From: Saccharothrix tamanrassetensis | GTDB lineage: Bacteria > Actinomycetota > Actinomycetes > Mycobacteriales > Pseudonocardiaceae | Assembly (NCBI RefSeq): GCF_014203665.1 | Contig: NZ_JACHJN010000003.1 | Span: 62,001 to 126,000, forward strand | Length of the DNA stretch: 64,000 nucleotides | Reading direction: 5' to 3' | Shown here: in pieces, positions 17,104-25,226 of the stretch | How positions within the stretch are numbered: position 1 is the first letter of the stretch | Layout of the letters: each line of letters starts with the position of its first letter | Position numbers and translations under genes: made by a program | Notes under the pieces: model-generated | What the model was told of the DNA's origin: nothing | The model's input: only the letters and a program-made list of their open reading frames with translations | Database searches by the model: none

Positions 17104-17418
17104 ATGCTTAGCAGCCCCGTTGGTCGTTTTCGTCTCTTCGCGCTGGCTGAGGCCGTGTCCTGGGCAGGGTTGTTGATCGGCATGTTCTTCAAGTACGTGC
17201 TGGTCAACAACGAGGTCGGGGTGAAGATCTTCGGCCCCGTGCACGGCGTGATCTTCGTGGGGTACGTGTTGGTCACGCTGATGGTTGCCCATCGGTGGGA
17301 CCGGAAGACGACGGTGTGGGCCTTGCTGGCGAGCATTCCGCCGTTCGGGACCGTCGTGTTCGAGCGGTGGGCGCAGAAGAACGGGAAGCTCGACTCGGGT
17401 CGGACGGCGAGCGACTGA
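17104..17418 (+). CDS. DUF3817 small integral membrane protein
   Basis: 104 residues from ATG 17104 (the frame is open upstream but lacks membrane-protein character). It has three predicted helices, with FALAEAVSWAGLLIGMFFKY, GPVHGVIFVGYVLV and ALLASIPPFGTVVFE, the GP(V/L)HG motif being typical of DUF3817 (TIGR03954) proteins. Function is unknown. It follows the exporter by about 100 bp and may be cotranscribed. Confidence 0.85.
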   Translation: MLSSPVGRFRLFALAEAVSWAGLLIGMFFKYVLVNNEVGVKIFGPVHGVIFVGYVLVTLMVAHRWDRKTTVWALLASIPPFGTVVFERWAQKNGKLDSGRTASD

Positions 17419-17463
17419 AGGCCTCCACCTGACGGGCGGGAGTCGATGTCGGGGAACCCGTAG

Positions 17464-17479
17464 TTGTCCACAGTGGACA
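17464..17479. promoter_or_regulatory. Isolated DnaA-box-like palindrome
   Basis: TTGTCCACA (17464-17472) equals the actinobacterial DnaA-box consensus and is the left half of TGTCCAC-A-GTGGACA. It lies between convergent genes and is not in a cluster, so an origin is not proposed. It may be a lone DnaA or other regulator site. Confidence 0.35.
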
Positions 17480-17569
17480 GGCCGGTGGTGGCTGTGGTCA
17501 CTACCTCACGCAGGTCGTGCGGCGTGGCTTGCCGGGTGGGGTGGCGTCGAGTGGGTGCAGGCGGCGGGA

Positions 17570-18073
17570 TCAGTCTTCGAAGTCGCCCACTGCTCGGCGG
17601 ACCTTGGCCAGCAGCTCGGTCAGTTGCTCGGTCTGGCGGTCGGTGAGGCCGCGCAGGCCGAAGTCCACCTGTGTCACCGCTTCCGTCGCGGCCTCGCGGC
17701 GGGTGTGGCCGGCTTCGGTGATCTCGACCAGGGTGGTGCGGCGGTCGGTCGGGTGGGGGTTGCGGCGCACCAGGCCGTCCGCCTCCAGGCGGTCCACGAT
17801 GTTGGTGACGCTGGTGGGGTGCAGTTGGAGGCGTTCGCCCATCACCCTCATCGGCAGGCTGCCGGTCCGGGCGAAGGTGAGCAGCACCAGTGCCTCGAAG
17901 CGGGCGAAGGTCAGGCCGTGGGGTTTCAGGGCGGCGTCCACGGCGGACTGGATGATCTGCTGTACTCGCATGACGCTGGTGACCGCCGCCATCGCCGTCG
18001 ACGGTCCGATCCGCTTCTCCCACAGCTCGGCGGCGCGCGCGATGGGGTCGAACGGGAGCGGCTGGGACGTCAT
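17570..18073 (-). CDS. MarR-family transcriptional regulator
   Basis: 167 residues with a central winged helix: GLTFARFEALVLL, then recognition region MGERLQLHPTSVTNIVDRLEADGLVRR and wing PTDRRTTLVEIT. The DRR motif and length fit MarR dimers that sense small phenolic or lipophilic ligands. It starts 44 bp from, and diverges from, the thiamine-binding-type gene, so it probably controls that gene and itself. Ligand unknown. Confidence 0.93.
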   Translation of the reverse strand: MTSQPLPFDPIARAAELWEKRIGPSTAMAAVTSVMRVQQIIQSAVDAALKPHGLTFARFEALVLLTFARTGSLPMRVMGERLQLHPTSVTNIVDRLEADGLVRRNPHPTDRRTTLVEITEAGHTRREAATEAVTQVDFGLRGLTDRQTEQLTELLAKVRRAVGDFED

Positions 18074-18117
18074 GCCGCCGAAGCTACCAGTGGGTACCCG
18101 GCTAACAGGAGGCAGCA

Positions 18118-18438
18118 GTGCTCGTCGCGTTCAGTGTCAGCCCGCTCGGCGGGGAGTCCGACAGCGTGGCCGCGGCCGTCGCCGAGGCGGTGCGGGTGGT
18201 CCGGGAGTCCGGGTTGCCCAACGAGACCAACGCCATGTTCACGCTGGTCGAAGGCGAGTGGGACGAGGTGATGGCGGTGGTGAAGAAGGCGACCGAGGTC
18301 GTGCAGGCCACCGCGCCCCGGGTCGGCCTGGTGATCAAGGCGGACATCCGGCCCGGCTACACGGGGCAGCTGCGGGCCAAGGTGGAACGGGTCGAGGAGC
18401 ACCTCGCCGGCGGGGAACAAGTCGGCTCTGGCGAATAG
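18118..18438 (+). CDS. MTH1187 family thiamine-binding protein
   Basis: 106 residues from GTG 18118 after a strong AGGAGG. Opening [11 protein letters not shown] and the pattern [23 protein letters not shown] fit the MTH1187/YkoF-like family (formerly DUF77), small ferredoxin-like-fold proteins that bind thiamine or related ligands. The last residues are polar and variable. It is divergent from a MarR regulator and 26 bp before the SCO6745-like gene. Confidence 0.8.
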   Translation: MLVAFSVSPLGGESDSVAAAVAEAVRVVRESGLPNETNAMFTLVEGEWDEVMAVVKKATEVVQATAPRVGLVIKADIRPGYTGQLRAKVERVEEHLAGGEQVGSGE

Positions 18439-18464
18439 TCGGAAGTCCTACTAATTTGGCGACC

Positions 18465-19310
18465 ATGTCACCCCGAGACCTGTGGTTGCGCTTCGAGACC
18501 TACCACGACGTCACGTACTTCACGCCCGAGTCCCGCGCGGCCACCGACGAACTCGGGTGCAAGGGCGGCTGGATGGGCTACTTCGGCATGAGGGCCGCAC
18601 CGCTCGGTGCCGCCGCGCCGGAGACCGTGACCGCCGCGTTCTACAGCTTCCACCACCGGATGGTGTCCCGGGCGCTGCCCGACGCCTGGGAGGTCGCGTC
18701 GCCGTCGGCGTTCCTGGAGGCGCGACTGCGCGGGGTGGACGGGGCTCTGCGGCGGATGCTGCCCACCCCGGACGTGGCGGAGGCGGCCGGACTGGCGGTC
18801 CGGGCGGCTGCCGCCATCCCGCTGCCGGGGCGGGTGCTGGGGGCGGCCAACGCCGCCCTGCCGCTGCCGGAGGAGCCCCACCTGGCGCTCTGGCAGGCGT
18901 GCACGACCCTGCGCGAGCACCGCGGGGACGGGCACGTCGCGGCGCTGGTCGCGGCCGGGCTGTCGCCGTGCGAGACGTTGGTGCTGTACGGGGCGGACAA
19001 GGGGCTGGACGCCGGCTACCTGAGGGTCGCTCGCGGGTGGGGCGAGGACGAGTGGCGGGAAGCCGAGGAGTCGTTGACCTCGCGCGGGCTCTACGACGAC
19101 GGGCTGACCCCGGCGGGGCGGGAACTGCGGGTCGACGTCGAGCGGCGGACCGATGAAGCCGCTGCTCGGCCGTGGGAGGTCGTCGGGCCGGCGGGCACCG
19201 CGCGGTTCCTGGAGCTGATGACGCCGATCGCCCTGTCGCTGGGCCGGCAGAACGACGCCATGCGCACCAACCCCATGGCCATCGACCCCGTGCGCGAACT
19301 GTCCGCCTGA
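18465..19310 (+). CDS. SCO6745 family protein
   Basis: 281 residues from ATG 18465. Helical, soluble, with [39 protein letters not shown] at the N terminus and a winged-helix-like C-terminal part, as in the actinobacterial SCO6745 family of unknown function. No ribosome site is seen. An AT-rich tract TACTAAT ends 9 bp before the ATG, so a leaderless transcript is possible. The frame is open far upstream, but that part is antisense to marR and overlaps the thiamine-binding gene in another frame, so it was rejected. Confidence 0.75.
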   Translation: MSPRDLWLRFETYHDVTYFTPESRAATDELGCKGGWMGYFGMRAAPLGAAAPETVTAAFYSFHHRMVSRALPDAWEVASPSAFLEARLRGVDGALRRMLPTPDVAEAAGLAVRAAAAIPLPGRVLGAANAALPLPEEPHLALWQACTTLREHRGDGHVAALVAAGLSPCETLVLYGADKGLDAGYLRVARGWGEDEWREAEESLTSRGLYDDGLTPAGRELRVDVERRTDEAAARPWEVVGPAGTARFLELMTPIALSLGRQNDAMRTNPMAIDPVRELSA

Positions 19311-19351
19311 CCGGTCGCGGCCGGGTCCGGGACTCGTGCCAGGATGGAACG

Positions 19352-20314
19352 GTGACAAGGCCAGACCCTCGCAAGACCGCAGCACTGTCCGCCGCGCTGT
19401 CCGGGGCGGTCGACCTCGGTGCGCTGAAGGCGCGGGCCGACGCGGCCCGCCAACGCTCCGCCGCGCCGCCGCCGAGCGCGCCCGGGGCCTCCGACGCGGG
19501 CCCCAGCCCGTGGGTGCTCGACGTCACCGAGGCGACGTTCCAATCGGTGGTCGAGCGCTCGCTGGACATCCCGGTCGTGGTCGAGCTGACCGCGTCCTGG
19601 AGCCCGGAGGCGGGGCAGCTGTCCCCGATCCTGGAACGCGCCGCCCGCGCCGGAGGCGGAGCCTGGATCCTGGCTCGCGTCGACCTCGACGCGAGTCCGC
19701 GGGTGGGCCAGGCGTTCGGCGTGCAGTCCGTGCCCACCGTGGTGGCGGTGGCGGCCGGGCAGCCGGTGGACGCCTTCGCCGGGCCGTTGCCGGAGGCCGA
19801 GTTCGCCCAGTGGATCAACCGGCTGCTGGACGCCCTGCGCGACCGGCTGCCGGGGATCAAGGCCGCCGAGGCAGCGGCCGGGGGCGCCGCCGTCGAAGTG
19901 CCGGAGGACCCCAGGTTCGTCGCCGCCGAGGAGGCGTTCGAGCAGGGCGACTTCGCCGCCGCCGAGGCCGCCTACGAGGCGATCCTGGCCGCCGAGCCGG
20001 GCAACGCCGAGGCCAAGGCCGCGCTCGCCCAGGTCCGGTTCACCGCACGGGCGGAGAGCCTGACGCCGGACGTGGTGGCCGCCGCCGACGCCGACCCGGA
20101 GAACGTGGACGCCCAGCTGGCGGCCGCCGACGCGGAGTTGGCCGGGCAGGACGTGGAGGCCGCGTTCAAGCGCCTGGTGGACACCGTGCGCCGGGTGTTC
20201 GGCGAGGACCGGGACAAGGTGCGCGAGCACCTGGTCGGGTTGTTCGAGCTGTTCCCGCCGGACGACGAGCGGGTCGCCAAGGCTCGGCGGAACCTGGCCA
20301 GCGCGTTGTTCTGA
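19352..20314 (+). CDS. Thioredoxin-fold/TPR protein (YbbN-like), lacking CXXC
   Basis: 320 residues from GTG 19352. A low-complexity N terminus (about 1-55) precedes a thioredoxin fold ([14 protein letters not shown]... QSVPTVVAV, about 65-160) and two TPR-like modules (about 175-310, including [21 protein letters not shown]). The usual WCGPC active site is replaced by WSPEAG, so no thiol-redox chemistry is expected. YbbN (CnoX) family members can act as chaperones; that role here is inferred. It is followed by a strong terminator hairpin. Confidence 0.9.
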   Translation: MTRPDPRKTAALSAALSGAVDLGALKARADAARQRSAAPPPSAPGASDAGPSPWVLDVTEATFQSVVERSLDIPVVVELTASWSPEAGQLSPILERAARAGGGAWILARVDLDASPRVGQAFGVQSVPTVVAVAAGQPVDAFAGPLPEAEFAQWINRLLDALRDRLPGIKAAEAAAGGAAVEVPEDPRFVAAEEAFEQGDFAAAEAAYEAILAAEPGNAEAKAALAQVRFTARAESLTPDVVAAADADPENVDAQLAAADAELAGQDVEAAFKRLVDTVRRVFGEDRDKVREHLVGLFELFPPDDERVAKARRNLASALF

Positions 20315-20327
20315 CGCCGGTGTGCCG

Positions 20328-20364
20328 AAGCCCGAGGCGGATGCGCGAGCACGGCCTCGGGCTT
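20328..20364 (+). terminator. Terminator hairpin after the YbbN-like gene
   Basis: Perfect 11-bp arms AAGCCCGAGGC (20328-20338) and GCCTCGGGCTT (20354-20364), 13 bp after the stop codon. Confidence 0.75.
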
Positions 20365-20371
20365 GTGGCGC

Positions 20372-20436
20372 GGTACGGGTCAGGCGGGCGGTACGGGTCA
20401 GGCGTGGTACGGGTCAGGCGTGGTGCGAGTAGGGCG
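20372..20436 (+). repeat. Short tandem repeat, 15-bp unit
   Basis: GGTACGGGTCAGGCG occurs at 20372-20386, 20390-20404 and 20406-20420, with a degenerate fourth copy to 20436. It lies in the gap between convergent genes. Confidence 0.8.
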
Positions 20437-20503
20437 CGGTGCTCCGCTTCCGGGTGTGGGGCTCGCGGATGTGAGGGCTCGCGCGTGAGGGCGTGCGGTG
20501 GCC

Positions 20504-21961
20504 TCAGGCCCCGTACTTGCGAGTGCAGAGGCCGGAGCCCTCGTAGAAGCCGTCGCGGAAGGCTTCCACCCGGGCGAAGCCCGAGGGCACCACGGTGCCG
20601 TTCACGTCGGCCGCGATGAGGCTCTTGTCGGCCAGCAGTTCCGCCACCGCCTCGTCCAGGTCGCCGGACGACAGCTTGAGCTTGGGCTTGTCCGATGCCT
20701 CGGTGGTGGTGCCCGCCCACGCGCCGGTCAGGCACGCGGTGCGCAGACCCGCCGCCGGGCCCTCCAGGCCGTAGCCGGTCGCCTTCTGGATGGACAGCGA
20801 GAACCGGGACGCGATCTCGGCGAACGCCGCGAAGTCGCCGATGCCGCCCTTCTGGCCGCGTTTCGGCGGGGTGCCGATCTTCACCAGGTCGGGCAGGTCG
20901 ATGGAGATCGTGTTGGTGGCCGGGCAGTACGCCGCCGGGGACGTCTCCTTGGCGTCCGGGCAGGACGCCCCGCCTTGCTCGAACGTCGGCGGCGTGGCCC
21001 CGCTCTGGTTGTACGCGCTGCGCAGGCTCTCCTCCAGCAGGTCCAGGTAGCGGCGGTCGTCCACCTTCAGGTTGCCCTTGCCCTGGCCGGTGTCGACGTC
21101 CTGCGAGTCGAACTTCTGCTGCGTGATGCGGCCCTTGATCTCCTGCTCGTCGATCTCCGCGCAGCGCTTCGGGTCGCCCGCGAAGCCGAACTGGAACGCC
21201 GCCACCCGGTCGAACGCGCTGCCGTGCGCGCCCTGCTTCTCGGCGGACGTGCCGGCCGCGTCCCGGATGAAGAACATGGTGGCGAGGACCTGGTTCAGGC
21301 CCGGACCGGTCGAGATGCGGAAGTGCTCGGACTTGCCCTCCGCCACCCAGCGGAAGAAGTTGCCCGCGTAGCAGTCCGCCTGCTGCTCCTTGATGATCGA
21401 CGGGGTGGCCTGCGTCACGCCACCCGCCTCGCCGAGCTTGTACTGCACGGCGTGGCCCATCTCGTGCGCCAGCACGGTCACCACCGCCATCGGGCCGAAG
21501 GCGTCGTCGAGCATCGGCAGCAGCTCGCCCCGGTCCCACGCGATGCTGTCGTCCAGCGAGCAGTAGAACGCGTTGGCGACGCCCTTGGTGTTGGTGCGGC
21601 AGATCTCCACGCCGGCGCCGTTGGAGTCGTAGGAGACCAGCCGCTTCACCGGCTCGAACTTCTTGCCGTCGAAGTTCTTCGGCAGCTGCTCGCCCCAGTA
21701 CTCCTCCACGTCGGCGAGCGTGTTGATGGCCAGCCGGTCCATCTCGCCGCCGTCGCCGTTCTCCACCCGGAGGTCCGCGTCCGGCACGCCCGGCTTCGGC
21801 CCGCTCTCGCCGGTGGTGATCTCCAGCCCGGACACCTTCGACACGTCCGGGCGCTCGGCTCGCGCCAGCCCGTCCACCGCCTGCGTGCACGCGCCGGTCA
21901 ACGCTGCGACCGCGACGAGCGCCGCGACCGTGAACACCCGTCGAGCCATGCCAAGCCCCAT
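20504..21961 (-). CDS. Neutral zinc metalloprotease lipoprotein, paralogue 1
   Basis: 485 residues from ATG 21961; an internal ATG at 21949 (MARRVF) is an equally plausible start. A lipoprotein signal ends LTGAC (Cys about 25). The zinc motif HEMGH (166-170) is followed about 20 residues later by EQQADCYAG, which probably supplies the third ligand as in YpfJ/zincin-like metallopeptidases (DUF2342/neutral zinc metallopeptidase type). Repeated FxxG and Cys pairs suggest a disulfide-stabilised exported domain. It lies directly downstream (59 bp) of a clear paralogue. Confidence 0.88.
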   Translation of the reverse strand: MGLGMARRVFTVAALVAVAALTGACTQAVDGLARAERPDVSKVSGLEITTGESGPKPGVPDADLRVENGDGGEMDRLAINTLADVEEYWGEQLPKNFDGKKFEPVKRLVSYDSNGAGVEICRTNTKGVANAFYCSLDDSIAWDRGELLPMLDDAFGPMAVVTVLAHEMGHAVQYKLGEAGGVTQATPSIIKEQQADCYAGNFFRWVAEGKSEHFRISTGPGLNQVLATMFFIRDAAGTSAEKQGAHGSAFDRVAAFQFGFAGDPKRCAEIDEQEIKGRITQQKFDSQDVDTGQGKGNLKVDDRRYLDLLEESLRSAYNQSGATPPTFEQGGASCPDAKETSPAAYCPATNTISIDLPDLVKIGTPPKRGQKGGIGDFAAFAEIASRFSLSIQKATGYGLEGPAAGLRTACLTGAWAGTTTEASDKPKLKLSSGDLDEAVAELLADKSLIAADVNGTVVPSGFARVEAFRDGFYEGSGLCTRKYGA

Positions 21962-22020
21962 CCCGATCCGTGCGGTCCGGCCCGCACCCTACTTGGCGGA
22001 TCGGCCCCGTGGGACCGGAA

Positions 22021-23397
22021 CTAGCCGAGCCCGCAGGCCTTGACGCCCTCGAAGACGCCGCTGCGGAACACGTCCACCCGCTGGAACCCGGGGTCGAGGG
22101 CGGACTTGCCGGCCGCGTCACGGGCCGCGTAGTCGTAGCCGAGCAGCACCTGCACGGCCTCGTCCAGGTCGCCGGGGGACAGGCCGAAGCCCTGCTGCCG
22201 GGTGAAGACCTCGCGGGTGTACGCGCCGGCCAGGCACAGCGCGTTGGTGGCCGCGTCCGGGCCCTCGACGCTCTTGCCCACGGTGGACAGCGCGGCCAGG
22301 CCGTAGCGGGACGCCAGCAGCACGCCGGTCGCGTAGTCGCCGATCTCGGCGTGCAGCTCGGGCAGGTCCTGGGCGACCTCGATCTCCACCGACTTGTCCT
22401 CGGGGCAGAACGCCACCGGCCCCTGGTCGCCCGAGCACTTCGGCTCGTCCTGGGTCGGGGTGGCCTTGGGCGGGGTCCACGTCTTGCCCTTGGTGGCGAC
22501 CAGCGCCGCGTAGTACTTGTTGAGATCGTCGGTGATGGCGGTCAGCATCTCGTCGAACGGCAGGTTGCCGCCCCGGTCGCGGTCGTCCATGCTGGTGAAC
22601 GCCTGCTGCGTGAACGGCCGGTTCTCCACCGTCATCGCGCCGCAGAACTTGGTGCCCTGCTGGTAGCCGTCCTGGAACGCGGACACCCGGTCGAACGCGT
22701 TGCCGTGCGCGGACTGGTCGTCGGGGGACGTGCCGACCGGGTCGCGGAACTTGATCAGCGCGCCCAGCGCCGAGTCCAGCGTGTCGGTGCCGATGTCCAG
22801 GTGCTCGGACCGGCCGTCGTTGACCCACTTGACGAAGCTGCCGGCGAAGCAGTCGGCCATCGCCTCGGTGAGGATCGTCGGGTACTTCTGCGGTTCGCGC
22901 CGCTCGGCCTCGGGCGTGATGCCCATCCGGCGCTGCACGGCGTGCCCCATCTCGTGCGCCAGCACGATGACCACGGCGGCGTCGCCGAACTTGTCCTTGA
23001 GCACCGGCAGCAGGGCGGCGCGGTCCCAGGCGATGGCGTCGGCGCTGGGGCAGTAGAACGCGTTGCCCTCCACGTCGCTGGCCTTCTCCGTGCAGGGCGG
23101 CGGCTTGGCCGACGGGTCGGAGGTGTCGACGGAGTAGAAGCCGCCCTCCAGCGGTCGCCACTTCTCGCCGAACGTGTCCGGGAAGGCGTCCTCCCAGAAC
23201 TTGTCGACGTCGGTGATCGCGGTGGCCGCGAGCCGGTCGATCCCGCCGCCGTCGGTGCCCTTGATGAAGCCCGGGTCGGTACCTTCCTTGGTCACGACCT
23301 TGCCCGCCACGGGGCGTCCGTCGACCAACTGGGTGCACCCCGAGGCCACGAGTGCCACCGCCACCAGCAGGACCAGCCGAGCCGAAGGATGCCGCAT
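22021..23397 (-). CDS. Neutral zinc metalloprotease lipoprotein, paralogue 2
   Basis: 458 residues. The lipobox is VASGC (Cys21). HEMGH (148-152) and EAMADCFAGSFVKWV repeat the arrangement of the downstream paralogue, as do FYCPSADAIAWDR, SAHGNAFDRV and the C-terminal LSPGDLDEAVQVLL blocks. The two genes are a tandem duplication that has diverged considerably. Both should be anchored outside the membrane. Substrates are unknown. Confidence 0.88.
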   Translation of the reverse strand: MRHPSARLVLLVAVALVASGCTQLVDGRPVAGKVVTKEGTDPGFIKGTDGGGIDRLAATAITDVDKFWEDAFPDTFGEKWRPLEGGFYSVDTSDPSAKPPPCTEKASDVEGNAFYCPSADAIAWDRAALLPVLKDKFGDAAVVIVLAHEMGHAVQRRMGITPEAERREPQKYPTILTEAMADCFAGSFVKWVNDGRSEHLDIGTDTLDSALGALIKFRDPVGTSPDDQSAHGNAFDRVSAFQDGYQQGTKFCGAMTVENRPFTQQAFTSMDDRDRGGNLPFDEMLTAITDDLNKYYAALVATKGKTWTPPKATPTQDEPKCSGDQGPVAFCPEDKSVEIEVAQDLPELHAEIGDYATGVLLASRYGLAALSTVGKSVEGPDAATNALCLAGAYTREVFTRQQGFGLSPGDLDEAVQVLLGYDYAARDAAGKSALDPGFQRVDVFRSGVFEGVKACGLG

Positions 23398-23485
23398 CGG
23401 ACCATTGTGCCGCCTCCGGACCCCTCAGGGGTCGTTGTCAGCACTTCGTGCGCGGTCCGTCAGCGGTCCCACGGATCGTGCGGGC

Positions 23486-24643
23486 ATGGACATCCTGATC
23501 TCCGGCGCGAGCGTGGCAGGTCCCGCCGTCGCGCTCTGGCTCAACCGGTACGGCCACCGGACGACCGTGGTGGAGCGTTCCCCGGTGTTGCGGGACGGCG
23601 GGTTCGGCGTCGACTTCCGCGGCGAGGCGCACCTGACCGTGCTGCGGCGCATGGGCATCCTGGACGAGGTGCACCGCCATGCCACCGGCATGGGCGCGCA
23701 GGTGGTGGTGGACGGGGAGGGGCGGGAGTTGGCGCGACTGCCCGCCGACGCCTTCAGCGGTGCCGTGGAGATCCGACGCGGCGACCTGTCCCGACTCATG
23801 TGGGAACGGACCCGGGACCGCTCGGAGTACATCTTCGGTGACACGATCACGTCCTTGACGGAAACTCGGAGTGGCGTGGACGTGACGTTCCGCAAGTCCG
23901 CTCCGCGGACGTTCGACCTCGTCGTCGGAGCGGACGGACTGCACTCGGTGGTGCGGCGGCTGGCGTTCGGCCCGGAGGAGCGGTACCTGACCTACCTCGG
24001 CCACCACATCGCGGGCGTGGAACTCGCCGGCAACCCGTTCGGCCTGGACCGCACCGGTCTGATCTACACCGAGCCCAACCGGGGCGTGCTGGTCAACCCG
24101 ACCAGTGCGACGTTCATCTTCCCCGCCCCCGCGCCCCTGGACCGCGACGACGCCCACCGCGTGCTGGCCGAGGTGTTCGGTGACGCCGGCTGGGAGGTGC
24201 CGCGCCTGCTGAAGCAGCTGACGCGGGCCGAGGACCTGTACTTCGACTCGATCAGCCGGGTCGACGTCGGCCGCTGGTCGTCCGGCCGGATCGTGCTGCT
24301 CGGCGACGCGGCGTACGGGGCGACCGTGGGCGGCCTGGGCACGGGCGCGGCGATGGTCGGGGCGTACGTGCTGGCCGGCGAGCTGGCGACGGCCCGTGAC
24401 GACTACGTGGTGGCGTTCAGCGCTTACGAGTCCGAGCTGCGCCGGTACGTCGAGGGCGGGCAGAAGCTCGCGGCGGGGGCGGGGAAGTTCATGGCGCCGC
24501 CGACGGAGGCCAAGATCCGTCAGCGCAATCGGATGTACCGGGTGCTTAACTCGCGGCTGCTGTCCGGCTTCTTCGCCAAGATGACGGTCCGCGCGGCGAA
24601 TGCGATCAGGCCCAAGGACTACGCCCAGATCCTTGCCGCATAG
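23486..24643 (+). CDS. FAD-dependent monooxygenase (PheA/TetX type)
   Basis: 385 residues from ATG 23486. It has an N-terminal Rossmann motif GASVAGPAVA (7-16), the DG motif VVGADGLHSVVR and the FAD-ribityl motif GDAAYGATVGG, the three hallmarks of group A flavin hydroxylases using NAD(P)H and O2 on aromatic or polyketide-like substrates. It has no C-terminal thioredoxin-like domain. Single gene, divergent from the protease pair. Substrate unknown; a role in detoxification or secondary metabolism is possible. Confidence 0.9.
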   Translation: MDILISGASVAGPAVALWLNRYGHRTTVVERSPVLRDGGFGVDFRGEAHLTVLRRMGILDEVHRHATGMGAQVVVDGEGRELARLPADAFSGAVEIRRGDLSRLMWERTRDRSEYIFGDTITSLTETRSGVDVTFRKSAPRTFDLVVGADGLHSVVRRLAFGPEERYLTYLGHHIAGVELAGNPFGLDRTGLIYTEPNRGVLVNPTSATFIFPAPAPLDRDDAHRVLAEVFGDAGWEVPRLLKQLTRAEDLYFDSISRVDVGRWSSGRIVLLGDAAYGATVGGLGTGAAMVGAYVLAGELATARDDYVVAFSAYESELRRYVEGGQKLAAGAGKFMAPPTEAKIRQRNRMYRVLNSRLLSGFFAKMTVRAANAIRPKDYAQILAA

Positions 24644-24708
24644 ATCTCTTTCTCTTGTCTTCGAAGCCGTTGTTGTTGGTGTTTTCGCTTTTGGCTGCAC
24701 GTCTGGGC

Positions 24709-24892
24709 GCGAGTCGATCAGCTGGGCGGGTTGCTCGGCGGGCGGCGTGGCGCGCGCACACCGGTCCCCTGGCAACTTTTCTTGACGGAGTAATATGGTC
24801 ATTTTTCGTCGTGTTCCGACTGCATCCAAGACCTGCGTGCTTTTGGAGCGCTTCGAGTCCGTGGTCCCTCTTCTGCCGTCAAGCTCCGTAGA
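24709..24892 (+). repeat. Dispersed 184-bp repeat, copy A
   Basis: It aligns with the reverse complement of 50336-50517 over its whole length with only scattered differences. It contains CTTGACGG (24781-24788) and its reverse complement CCGTCAAG (24876-24883), which could close a hairpin over a roughly 90-base loop. It is flanked on the 3' side by AT-richer sequence. It may be a mobile remnant (MITE-like) or a structured RNA. Confidence 0.8.
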
Positions 24893-25164
24893 CCATTTTG
24901 AAAAGCTTTCGAGCTCTTGTTCTCGCTTCGCGTGTGGGGTGGGCCAGGCGCTTGGGCTGGGGCGGACGCACGCTGGGGTGGGCCTTGGGCTCGGGGCTGG
25001 AGGGGGTCCGGCGTGGGGATTGGGAGTGGGCGGGGCTGAGGGATGGCGTGTGGCGGACAGGGTTGTGGGGCCGGGTGTCCGGGGGTCTGTGTCCAGGTTG
25101 GTCGGTGGCCGAACGTGGTGGGACGGGTTCGTTGACTTCGGTGTCGGACGGGCGTTAGCCTGCC

Positions 25165-25187
25165 AATCGTAAACAACCTTTACGATT
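25165..25187. promoter_or_regulatory. Perfect operator-like palindrome before the phosphoesterase gene
   Basis: AATCGTAAA (25165-25173), 5-bp spacer, TTTACGATT (25179-25187): 9-bp perfect arms, markedly AT-rich against the surrounding G-rich sequence, 40 bp before the GTG at 25227. It is probably a dimeric repressor site. No regulator gene is adjacent. Confidence 0.6.
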
Positions 25188-25226
25188 CTACTCCCGAGCC
25201 GCCGCCCCGGACCGTGAGGAGAACCC

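Larger units (their letters stand above)
24644..25226. other. Gene-free stretch with repeat A, a G-run tract and an operator-like palindrome
   Basis: 583 bp without a convincing gene. It holds the dispersed repeat (24709-24892), then a plus-strand tract rich in runs of three to five G (about 24935-25130), then the palindrome before the phosphoesterase gene. Open frames here follow the repeat or the G-tract and are not called. Confidence 0.7.

Noticed and set aside
24655-25172. Small frames over repeat A and the G-tract, with peptide similarity to frames over repeat B
   Set aside because: The similarity is explained by the nucleotide repeat; there is no ribosome site, start agreement or codon bias.
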